Below, in pieces: positions 48,237-62,500 of a stretch of DNA of 62,500 bases. Both the position numbers and the translations under genes were made by a program. The notes under the pieces were generated by a model. That model saw nothing but the letters and a program-made list of their open reading frames with translations. It was not told where the DNA came from and did no database searches. The number at the start of each line of letters is the position of its first letter. The stretch's first letter is position 1. Source of the DNA: Chrysomallon squamiferum (taxonomy: Eukaryota; Mollusca; Gastropoda; Neomphalida; Peltospiridae); the NCBI GenBank assembly GCA_012295275.1, contig CM022678.1:18610978-18673477 (forward strand), read 5' to 3'.

Positions 48237-48442
48237 CTTATGTATTTATTTGTTTATTTATTTATTTATCTATTATTTATTTATTTTATTTATTTTATTT
48301 TATTTATTTATTTATTTTTTATTTATTATGTATAGAGGTACAATCCACGGAATAAGTTTTTTTTTATATATATATATATCATTTGATACTGTTTCCATTT
48401 AATTACGTATTAACGTGTCTACAAATCTCGGACAACTTACAG
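47235..48442. other. AT-rich region with (TTTA)n and (GTTA)n, possible 5' intron
   Basis: Unique AT-rich sequence with (ATTT)n blocks at 47650-47705 and 48230-48330 and (TTAG)n at 48196-48235. No reading frame of note. It would be the first intron if the leader exon proposed upstream is real. Confidence 0.5.
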
Positions 48443-48448
48443 AACAAA

Positions 48449-51400
48449 ATGCGGATGACAACAATAAGCCGAGTGTCCGTCATCCTCATCAGCGTCTTTC
48501 CGAGCCTCGCGCCCGGTCTGACGGTCACGCTGAACGGCGCTGGAGCCTCGTTTCCGCGTGACGTGTATGCGGCGTGGATTCCCGGCTACAAGTCGTTCAG
48601 GAGCCAGTTCAAGACGCTGGACATGTCGTACGACGCGACGGACAGCGGGAGCGGTCAGTCGAGGATCAAGGGACTGACCGGTCCGCCTGTGGAGTACGCC
48701 GGGTCCGACTCGCTGCTGAAAAGTACGGACTACGAGCTGTACCCAGACCTGCAAATGTTTCCTACCATGGCTGGGTAAGCGGAGGCTTTTCTTCTTGTTG
48801 TTTTTGTTTTAGACCTGCAAATGTTTGCAAGGTAATCTGTTTGCAGATGTTTTAGATCTGCAAATGGTTGGGTAAGCGGACTGTTTTTTTGTTTGTTCAG
48901 ATTGTTTGTTGTTGTTTTGTTTGTTGATTTATATCTACAAATGTTTCCTAGGTGACCATGGCTGTTTTTGTTTGTTGTGTTTATAGACAAATGTTTTGAC
49001 TTGTTGTTTTTGTTTGTTGTGTTTATATCTGCAAATGTTTGCAAGGTGACTAGACTGTTTTTGTTTGTTTGTTTATATCTGCAAATGTTTCCAAGATTGG
49101 TAGACAGCTTTGTGTTTGTGTTTTTAGATTTACAAATGTTCACAAGATGACAGGATAAGTAGATAGTTTAATACATGTCCTCAGATCCACAAATATAGCA
49201 GGCATTTTGATATTCCGACATTTTGTTATCATTTCAAACGTACAACCTCTGTTTAACTGTGACTCAGCTGAAAATAAGTATCCGTGCTATTGCTACGTAT
49301 TTACCAGCGGTATGTCTAATTGTACTGCATCCCATATTTTATAGATAACTTATATTTGTACAACATCTTGTGTATATATATATATATATATATGACTATA
49401 CAAACTACACTTATTCGTGACTGTTTAAATTACGTGTGTTATAATTTCAATTGTAGCGCTGTTGTTCTATCGTTTAACCTACCGGGAATAAGCTCTCTGA
49501 ACCTCACCATGGAAAGTGTCGTGGGAATTTACATGGGGACGGTAACGTGGTGGAACGACTCGTCCATCGTTTCCATCAACCCTTCTATCCGGCTTCCTAG
49601 TCGTAAGGTAGTCCCAGTGGCGAGACAGGACAAGTCCGGCACAACGGAGATCTTCACTCGGGCCCTGTCGTCGTCGGACACGGAGTGGCAGCGTCGGTTC
49701 GGCGTCTTCAGCACCGGACTCGACCCGGACGACCGCCCGTACGTCTGGGACCCCAGCGTCGTCAAAGTGTACGGGAAGTCCACGCGAGGAATGGCCGGGA
49801 TGATCGTGTCGATAAAATACTCCGTCGGCTACCTCGTCATGTCTGACGCTGCCGTGTCCGGCCTCGACTACGCCAACCTCCAGAACAAAGCCGGGCACGT
49901 CGTGGAGCCGTCGGCGGCGTCGGTTCAACGGAGCATGGACGAGTTCGTCAGTTCGTTCGATTCCCGAATGACGACGTCTTTGGCGAACCCGACGAGTCCC
50001 GAAGCGTACCCGATAGCCGGGTACACGTACATGATCGTCAGGCGAACCAGCATGGAGAACTGCGAGTCCGCCAAAGAGCTTGTGCGCTACATAGAGTGGT
50101 TTTACACTAACAAAATTCCCAGACAGGACTGCGAGAGTCTGCTGATGACTCCTCTGTCCGAGAAGGTGTACGAGCTGGTGCTCAAGAAGGTGGTGTACAG
50201 AATGACGTGCAAAGGAAGGAACGTCGCTGAGATGGTGAGCGAAGAGAAGGAGAAAGAAGAACTCGTCCTCGACGTGTGGAGGATTCCGGTGTTTGTCATC
50301 GTGCCTCTCGTTGCACTGGCCATCATCGCCGCTGTGCCGGGTTACCTCGTGTGGCAGAGAACGAAGACGTACCGAGCCGTATTAAACAACGAATGGAGAA
50401 TCGATCCGAAAACCATCCAGTTCCAGAGCAGACGCAATTGTTCCAGACAGTCATCGAACAACGGCTACGGCAGCAACAGAATTGCTCCGTCGAACAGCAC
50501 CCTGAACTCGGCGAGCGTGTCCAGCAACTCGGCCGTGACCGGCGAGTGGAACAGTCGGAGCGTGGCCTTGCACGAGAGTTTCGTCAGGGATCACCACCTC
50601 AAGTACCCGGTGAAGAAACGAGTGCTGTGGATGATAACGAAAATCTCCCACAAAAACGTGGCGTCGTTTTACGGCCTGGCCGAGATGAACGACGTCTACT
50701 TCACGGTGTCCGAGGACTGCTTCAAGAGTTCCATCGCTCATTTCTTGCGTCGCTCTCACCTCAACGCCACGGACGATCTCAAGTTCGCTATCGCCGGCGA
50801 GATAGCGACGGGGATGGCTTACCTGCACAGGAACAACGTCGTCCACGGCAGGCTGTCATGCGCGACGTGCTACTTCGACATCAACTGGCAGGTGAAAGTG
50901 TGCGAGTGGCAGGAGTGCGACGTGGCCGCGCTGTGCCAGGAAAACGTCGTCGAGTCCGACACTCGAAACGTCTCCACGTGGGACGCGCTCCAGTTCTGGA
51001 CCGCTCCGGAGATTTTCCTCTTCGGAAGCAAACCGACGAAAGCCTGCGACATCTACAGCTTCGGCATCATCATGCAGGAGATTTTCAGCCGGGATCTTCC
51101 TTTCGTCAACTGCTGCAAGGACGCCTCGCCGGCGGAAGTCTTGGATCAGGTGATTTCCGGTTCCGTGCGGCCGCCGTATTCGCCGAATATCAACATCACG
51201 GCCAGAGTTCTGATGGAAGCGGCCTGGGAAATGGATCCAGCAGGCAGATCTTCTTTCGCGACTCTGCAGCAAGGAATCGTGAAGGCTTTTCCCAAGCAGA
51301 GGACGATAATGGACTGCATAGTTCGATCTCTGGAGCAGTACGTCGCGGAGTTGGAAACCCAGGTGTGTTCTGCAGACGACGCTGTTGACAACGACGTGTT

Positions 51401-52991
51401 GCACAAAGCTGCAGACTTCCACAGTTTAGAGTTCTACACGGATCCGTTAAACCTGCAAGAGTACATCTCCGTCACAGTGCTGTCCCTCAACGTGCAGGGT
51501 CAGTCCATTGTTTGTTTGTTTGTTTGTTTGTTTGTGTGCTTGTTTGTTTGTTTGTTTGTTTGTTTGTGTGCTTGTTTGTTTATTCATAAATATTTATTTA
51601 TTTATTTATTGTATTTTGTTTTTTATTTATTTATGTATTTATTTATTTATGTATTTATTATTGATTGTTTTATTGTTGTTTTGATTTTCTCTCTCTCTAT
51701 CTCACAGTCTCTCTCTCTCTAGCTCTGTATGTGTGTGTGTATGTGTTTGAACGCATCATAATTGAAACATCATCATCATCATATTAGTCGTAGTAATAAT
51801 AATAATAATAATGTACATATGTACGTACGTATGTATGTATGTCTCTACGTATGTGTGTGTACATCTGTATAAATACATGTTAATGTGTTGTATCTGACTA
51901 TACTAGCTTCACAAATATCTAAATTTACATCTTCATCTGTTTATTTATTTATGTATTCATTCATTCATGAATTTATTAGTGATTGTTTTACTGTTGTTTT
52001 GATTTTTTTTTTCTATCAAAGACATGTTCTTACATCTGTATAAATAGATGTTCATATATTCTATCTAACTACACTAGCATAACAAATAAATAAATATTAC
52101 TTCTGTTCTAGGTATTGACGAACTGATGAAAACTCGGGACGTGAACAAAACTCTGGATCTTCTCAGCCAGCTCGGCAGCACGTGGAACAAAATTGTTTCA
52201 GATTCCGGCATCATCGTCTTCGACGTTTCCTCCGACGGCTTCAAGCTGTTGTCGGGCGCGCCGGAACTGTGTCACGACCACGTGGGCCTCATCGCTAAGA
52301 CCGGCGTATCTGTGTTACAGGCGTCCAGGACCGTCTTGAACTGCAACGACATGACGAATGTTCTAGACATCAGGGTTGGCATAGCAACCGGCTCCGTTAT
52401 GATGGACGCCGGGGCTTTTTCCTGTTCCAGACTGGTCGTTCTGGGAGAGACTGTGAGTCTGGCGAGATTTTTGATGAATTCGGCGGAACCGGGAAGTATT
52501 CTGTTGTCCGAGAAATCGGAAATCGTTCTTCAGAGTTTGAACAAGTGGACGATCTACCAGAACAAACACATTCTTTACAAGGTAGTCAGATTGTATTCGT
52601 TGGTTCATTTAAAAGCTATTTATTTATTTATTAATTTATTTATTTATTTATTTATTTGTTTTTTATTATTTATTTATTTATTTATTTTATATTTTTATTT
52701 TTTATTTATTTATTTATTTGTTTGTTTATTTGTTTATTTGTTCATTGTTTGTTTGTTTTTGTTTGCGTTGTTGGAGATGGCTGTGATAATGAGTGTGGTG
52801 TATCATTGTAATAATAATGATGATAATAATAGTAGACGTCGCTGTAGTAGTAGAATTAGTGGTAGCATCAATTGTCAAGCAGGAAGCGGCAGTAGTAGTA
52901 TTAGCAGCAGCAGTTGTAGTAGTTAGTAGGAATATTATTAAGAATTAAGTAGTAGTAGTAGTAGTGGTGGTAGTAGTACTAATAGTAGTAA

Positions 52992-53032
<41 letters not shown>

Positions 53033-53512
53033 AAAGTAGTAATAGTAGTAGTAGTGGTGGTGGTGGTAGTAGTAGTAATAGTAGTAAGTTGTAGTAATAG
53101 TAGTAGAGGTAGTAGTGGTGGTGGTGGTAGTAGTAGAAATAATAGTAGTAGTAGTAGTAGCTGTTGTTGTAGTAGGAGTAGTAATAATTTGACCTGTAAG
53201 TATTTACAACAAAAACACACTGACTTATCTCAAAATAATTACTTTATTTGCCTTTGGATGAAACGCAGCAATCAATTAAATTTTTTTTTGAAGGACGACT
53301 TTAAACAAACAAAAAAATAAATAAATAAATAAATGAATAAATAAATAAACAAATGAAGGCAGTTACTGGGTTTTTTTCAGGACAACAAACCTGTTCGGTC
53401 GTCCTGGCTGGCGGGGAGCAGAGACGGAGGCGAGACATTCTACCCGTCTGGAAACAAACATCAGCTCGTCAGGATGACGTCGTATTCTCAGATTCCGTCA
53501 AGCAATCAATAA
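48449..53512 (+). CDS. Receptor guanylate cyclase-like protein with a PstS-type phosphate-binding ectodomain, 989 aa
   Basis: Exons are 48449-48774, 49457-51498, 52112-52581 and 53381-53512; phases 2, 1 and 0 all fit. Domains: signal peptide 1-23; PstS/PBP-like domain about 24-360; membrane span about 385-407 (PVFVIVPLVALAIIAAVPGY); kinase-homology domain about 475-715; linker helix about 724-746; cyclase-like domain about 768-958. Phosphate-pocket positions known from E. coli PstS have counterparts: Ser34-Phe35 (GAGASF), Asp87 (AGSD), and Arg165, Asp167, Ser169, Gly170, Thr171 (ARQDKSGTT). The kinase region is a pseudokinase: HGRL replaces HRD and CEW replaces DFG. The cyclase region has Asn787 for the first metal Asp, Asp831 kept, and Ser905 and Phe909 for the catalytic Asn and Arg, so cGMP synthesis by it alone is doubtful. 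The start is chosen because the acceptor ends at 48442, six bases before the ATG. A phosphate-sensing role is inferred. Confidence 0.9.
48775..49200 (+). repeat. Degenerate tandem repeats of the exon-1 end inside intron 1
   Basis: Seven or eight copies of a 40-90 bp unit beginning (AG)A(C/T)CTGCAAATGTTT, followed by GCAAGGT or CTAGGT and a TTTTTGTTTGTTT tract. The founder looks like the last bases of exon 1 plus its donor (CTGCAAATGTTTCCTACC at 48750 and TGGGTAAGCGGA). Copies near 48811, 48858, 48938, 48986, 49029, 49079 and 49128 keep acceptor-like and donor-like edges. Confidence 0.7.
51515..52110. repeat. (GTTT)n/(ATTT)n and other microsatellites in intron 2
   Basis: (TTTG)n at 51509-51580 follows the exon-2 donor, then (TTTA)n to 51660, (TAA)n near 51795 and (GTAT)n near 51825. 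No coding content. Confidence 0.85.
52615..53335. repeat. (ATTT)n, (TAG)n and (AAAT)n arrays in intron 3
   Basis: (TTTA)n at 52618-52745, an extended imperfect (TAG)n/(TGG)n array at 52940-53185, then (AAAT)n at 53315-53350. Poly-Val/Ser and poly-Thr frames across it are artefacts. Confidence 0.88.
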
Positions 53513-55145
<1,633 letters not shown>

Positions 55146-55154
55146 GTTTACTGT

Positions 55155-55245
55155 AAGTTTAATGCTGGCGTGGGTGACACGTGTTCGAGTCTCGTAAGCG
55201 GCATCTCACATTTGTGACGTCATGATCGGATCAAGACACATACAT
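55155..55245 (+). mobile_element. SINE-like element, copy C (truncated)
   Basis: Keeps GTGTTCGAGTCTCGTAAGCG (B-box and start of the body), GGCATCTCACATTTGTGACG and CATGATCGGA, then ends in (TACA)n. It lacks the A-box half and the distal body seen in copy A. Confidence 0.5.
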
Positions 55246-56034
55246 ACATACATACATAGATACATACATGCACACACTGACAGAAACATAGTCAAACATA
55301 TTTTACATTGCATTACATAAGAAAACAAAATTCAGTATAATAATTTCAGTTAAATTTTATTTACACAAATGTACATATATTAACAACATCGTTTAATATA
55401 CTGTCGTAAAGAAGCTACATTAATATGATATACTATGTACAGAACGTGAACATAAAACTGTCATGTTCAAGTCGCTCTATGAAAATGAGCATTGTTTTCA
55501 GGTAACAGAGAAATCTGATAAACCATACATAGAATAAAACCTTCTACTTAATAAAAATCTGTATTACATTAGCAACTATAGGGGAGTTTATCGTAAATTC
55601 GAGTAATATTTAGTCTGGAATGCTAGAGAGAGAGAGAGAGAACTGCCACTTACAATCTGTGTTTTATTCAGGAAACAGATATAGTCAGAAATAAAATATT
55701 CTAAAATAAATGCATTACAACCATAAATAAATAAATAAATAATTAAATAAGAATAATGTGTTACATTACATATAATCCTAAGGCGAAATCGCTTGTTTAA
55801 TCTGTGCATTATATATATATATAATGTATGTAATATTTTCAGTTAATATTTCCTTATACTTTAAAACAAACAAACAAACATTACTTTCTGCTGTAGTTCT
55901 GGAAAATGAGAAAACAAGCAATTTTTTTTTTTTTTTTTTCATTTTTTTTTTTTAAACTAATCATTCTTTGAAGCCGCACTTGTTTCCATCATAACCTTAC
56001 ATTATGTGGAATTAATACAGACAGAAAAGCGGAA

Positions 56035-56232
56035 TTAGGCAGCTAATCTTTGATTACGACAGCGGTCTTCTTCGTCTACTTTGAACTTTGGTTTCTCGTT
56101 TGTTCTTTTCTTAATAAATAAATAGGAGGATTTAGCGTGGCTTTTTTTTGACAACATCTTTACTAAGCTAGCTGGAAGTTTTCTGTTTATCGGTGACTTT
56201 GATGAAGAGCCATTTTCAGAATTACGTTTCAT
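56035..56232 (-). CDS. Small unrecognised basic ORF, 65 aa
   Basis: A 65-codon minus-strand frame of normal complexity (MKRNSENGSSSKSPINRKL at the start; rich in Lys, Ser, Arg). It has no signal peptide, Cys pattern or membrane segment. It is not recognised as any family and has no clear splice sites. It lies in sequence that could be chitinase 3' UTR. It may be chance, a micropeptide or an exon remnant. Confidence 0.2.
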   Translation of the reverse strand: MKRNSENGSSSKSPINRKLPASLVKMLSKKSHAKSSYLFIKKRTNEKPKFKVDEEDRCRNQRLAA

Positions 56233-56379
56233 AATTCGGTAAATGAGTTTTTAATTATATTTTATCAATATATAACAAAAGTACCGTGTATTTAGGAAAT
56301 CGCATTAAAATAAGGATATATTATATTTCTTTTGCCGAGTGAAAGAGATTAAATATATATATATATAAATATAAATATG

Positions 56380-56416
<37 letters not shown>

Positions 56417-57589
56417 GTATAAACAGAATATATAAATCAAATATACCCATATTGCACTAATAGCTTAAACTGTAGCTGCAGTAGCAGTTTAATTTTAGTA
56501 ATAATACTGTAGTTGTAGTAGCAGTAGTAGTAGTAGTTGCAGTAATAGTAGTAACAGCTATAGTAGCAGATCTAATAGTAAAAACACTGTTAATAATAAT
56601 TGTAGTACCAATGCAAATTAACGTCTACGTGTCTTTAAATAATTCTGAATATATACCGTTTCAAAACAACATAGGCGATAATTTGCCAAATATATTCACT
56701 GTTAACATGAACGAACTAAACGTAATTTACAGTAATAATTGAAAAACAGTTTACAATGAAAATTAAAATAAAGAGAAATGAAAGATAAAAGCGCCGAGTG
56801 TATGAATTTACGTATGAATGTATGTATGAATGTTGTAATTTAAAATATATAGTGTTCCTTACAAGTATATGCATTATTTTTTATTATTAAAAACGTATAT
56901 TTATTGATAAAATGTACAATAGTGGTGGACGCAAAGTACAAATAGAACGTGGCAATTCAGAGAAAATTAAATCAGGATCTAAAATAACGTGTTTCGATAG
57001 ATTACTTTAAAACTGTTACTACAACGTTACGTTCACTGATAATTCAAAAGTAACGTAGCTCGTAATAACCTACGTTACCGCAACATGTATATTCAAGTTC
57101 ATATCTCATTGATGCATAATACTGAATCAAGGAAAAATCGTATCCGTTTCTTTCGTTTAAAGAAACCTTAAAGTATGATATGGTTTTAGCCTTGGTTAAA
57201 ATAAATTATATTTGTAACTATAAATGACATAAATTAAAAAAATATATATATATATACGAATATACAATGTAACGAATATTGGCAATGTACATCGACAGCT
57301 CTAAATATAATTCAAAATGTGGAAAGCTAATATCTGAAAATAATGTACATAGACTGTTCTGATTAATATACATTCACGGCTGAAATTAATTTACATTGAC
57401 AATTCAAAATAATATACATCATAATTCAAATTACGGTCATCCATAGAGAAACAAATATACATTTAAATTTTAGGAAGTAAAATACTAAATAGTAAGAAGT
57501 CACAGTTTAAAACGTAATGATTTCAATGTGCATTAACAGCTTAAAACAATATACATTCAGAGTCTAAGAAATAACGTACAATGATGGAC

Positions 57590-57830
57590 ATTCGGTTTAG
57601 ACTGTAACGTACGTGTTAACTCAGAATGAATATTCAGTGTACATTTAAAGAGTAACGTATAATGACGCGTGCACTCGAAATAAAAGGTAACGTACGTGAT
57701 AATTCAAAATGAATATTCAGTGTACATTTAAAGAGTAACGTACAGAAATGTCTTCACTCTGTTTAAATAGCAATGTACGTGAGAGCTAAAAATGTATATT
57801 CAGTGTTTAAACAAAATTGCACAATTAGAC
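57590..57830. repeat. Minisatellite of about 85-90 bp, core GAATATTCAGTGTACATTTA
   Basis: Two close copies and a diverged third of a unit made of GTAACGTACGTG, then TCAGAATGAATATTCAGTGT, then ACATTTAAAGAGTAACGTA. TAACGTA motifs recur through 57050-57830. Confidence 0.7.
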
Positions 57831-58562
57831 AGTAAAGGACAGATATTCACCAACAGCTTCGTAGTATTTTATCACACGAAACAGAACAAGCAGACATGAC
57901 AGTACGTGTACAGATGAACAGAAACTCTTTGTCATCGTATGCATAAAGTAGACTCACATACTCGTTCTACGTTTGCTAATGTTTATATCAAAACCATTTA
58001 TGTTAAAGTAATTTTAAAATCTTCTTATGATACGGTTCCAAAGAAATCTGAATTTAGTTTTTTGATGATGGCATTAAGGTTTCATTCATATAATGCTTTT
58101 TAAAAACTCGGACTGTATAGTTTTGTAAAAAAATATATTACAATGATTTTAAAGGCTTCTCCCCGTTTTGTAGAAGCAAAGTATGCATTATATTCGACTA
58201 AACAAATTTTGTTTCACTGAATTTTTAAACAGTAATAAGCAGATGGCTTCATATTCGTGCATTAGTACTATCCAACTGAAGTTTAAATATTAATACATTA
58301 TATATGTTATCGTTTTCTTAAATTGCATAATCATGGCAACCTGTTTTCGTGTATACCTTCAATGCGGAACGAACCATTCGGAATATCCTTCCATACAATC
58401 TGTTATTCAGACAGACATTAAACTTTCAAAAAAAAAAAATGTTATCTCTCTCACGCACACAACACACTGATGCTTTTTATACGCACAAGCACTCAGAAAG
58501 ATTAGCATAACAATACCTTCTTCTTTTAATTTAAAAAATATAACAAGTTAACAGTAACAATT

Positions 58563-62339
<3,777 letters not shown>

Positions 62340-62475
62340 CTAGATTCAAAGTATAAAGTCAGTTCATAGCTTGTTCCCACATTTCAGTTAACACTGTTAC
62401 TGGGGTAATTGGTAATACTGCTATTATAGAAATGGGTATGATGAAGTTAAGTTTTCATCTCGTTTCTTCCTTGTT

Positions 62476-62500
62476 CTCTCTCTCTCTCTCTCTCTCTCTC
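62476..62500. repeat. (CT)n array cut by the window edge
   Basis: The start of another dinucleotide array; its length is unknown. Confidence 0.9.

Larger units (their letters stand above)
55340..58562 (-). other. AT-rich region downstream of the chitinase stop codon, possible long 3' UTR
   Basis: About 3.2 kb of AT-rich sequence on the 3' side of the chitinase gene. An AAATAAAA signal lies on the minus strand near 55360. A small basic frame (56232-56035), TA repeats at 56355-56420 and a minisatellite at 57590-57830 are the only structures seen. Whether it is transcribed cannot be told from sequence. Confidence 0.35.

Noticed and set aside
50276-51422. Long frames on both strands overlapping the receptor exon 2 (for example 50276-51388 and 51422-50856)
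   Set aside because: GC-rich coding sequence leaves shadow frames open; they have no domain and no phase-compatible neighbours.
48449-51498. Bacterial contamination or a bacterial PstS gene
   Set aside because: The PstS-like part is split by a GT-AG intron and is continuous with a membrane span and an animal-type kinase-homology and cyclase region.

Overview
The window reads as animal nuclear DNA, most likely from a lophotrochozoan and plausibly a gastropod mollusc (inference from gene content and repeat style; no species is claimed). Genes are multi-exon with clean GT-AG introns. Long (GA)n/(CT)n arrays, (ATT)n, (TGTA)n and AT-rich minisatellites occupy much of the non-coding DNA. Nothing suggests prokaryotic or organellar sequence.

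Layout. (1) 1-8.2 kb, minus strand: the 5' half of an organic anion transporter (OATP/SLCO) gene. Five coding exons are visible, a likely non-coding leader exon lies near 8.1 kb, and the 3' half lies beyond base 1. (2) 10.4-42.9 kb, minus strand: a head-to-tail array of seven type-B carboxylesterase units, roughly 4-5.7 kb apart. Each has one large coding exon (about 1.46 kb), a 161-bp second exon and a short tail exon. Six also keep a short upstream leader exon with a TATA-like element. Units 1, 3, 5 and 7 have an open main reading frame. Units 2 and 6 each carry a single-base frameshift. Unit 4 is a clear pseudogene that has also lost its promoter module. (3) 42.9-48.4 kb: mostly repeats, two copies of a tRNA-derived SINE-like element and a GC-richer promoter-like patch. 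(4) 48.4-53.5 kb, plus strand: a four-exon gene for a 989-residue single-pass receptor. Its ectodomain is a bacterial PstS-type phosphate-binding domain, followed by a membrane span, a kinase-homology domain and a class III (guanylate) cyclase-like domain. (5) 53.5-58.5 kb: repeats and AT-rich sequence. (6) 58.56-62.34 kb, minus strand: the 3' half of a GH18 chitinase gene with an extraordinary Trp/Lys/Pro linker and a C-terminal CBM14 chitin-binding domain; its 5' exons lie beyond the right edge.

The four loci do not look like one pathway. The most interesting object is the PstS-receptor cyclase fusion. The residues that hold phosphate in bacterial PstS are retained in the ectodomain, while residues needed for cyclase chemistry are replaced. 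That suggests a phosphate-responsive receptor with a regulatory or partner-dependent intracellular part. The esterase array is a snapshot of birth-and-death evolution with mosaic (gene-conversion-like) sequence blocks.
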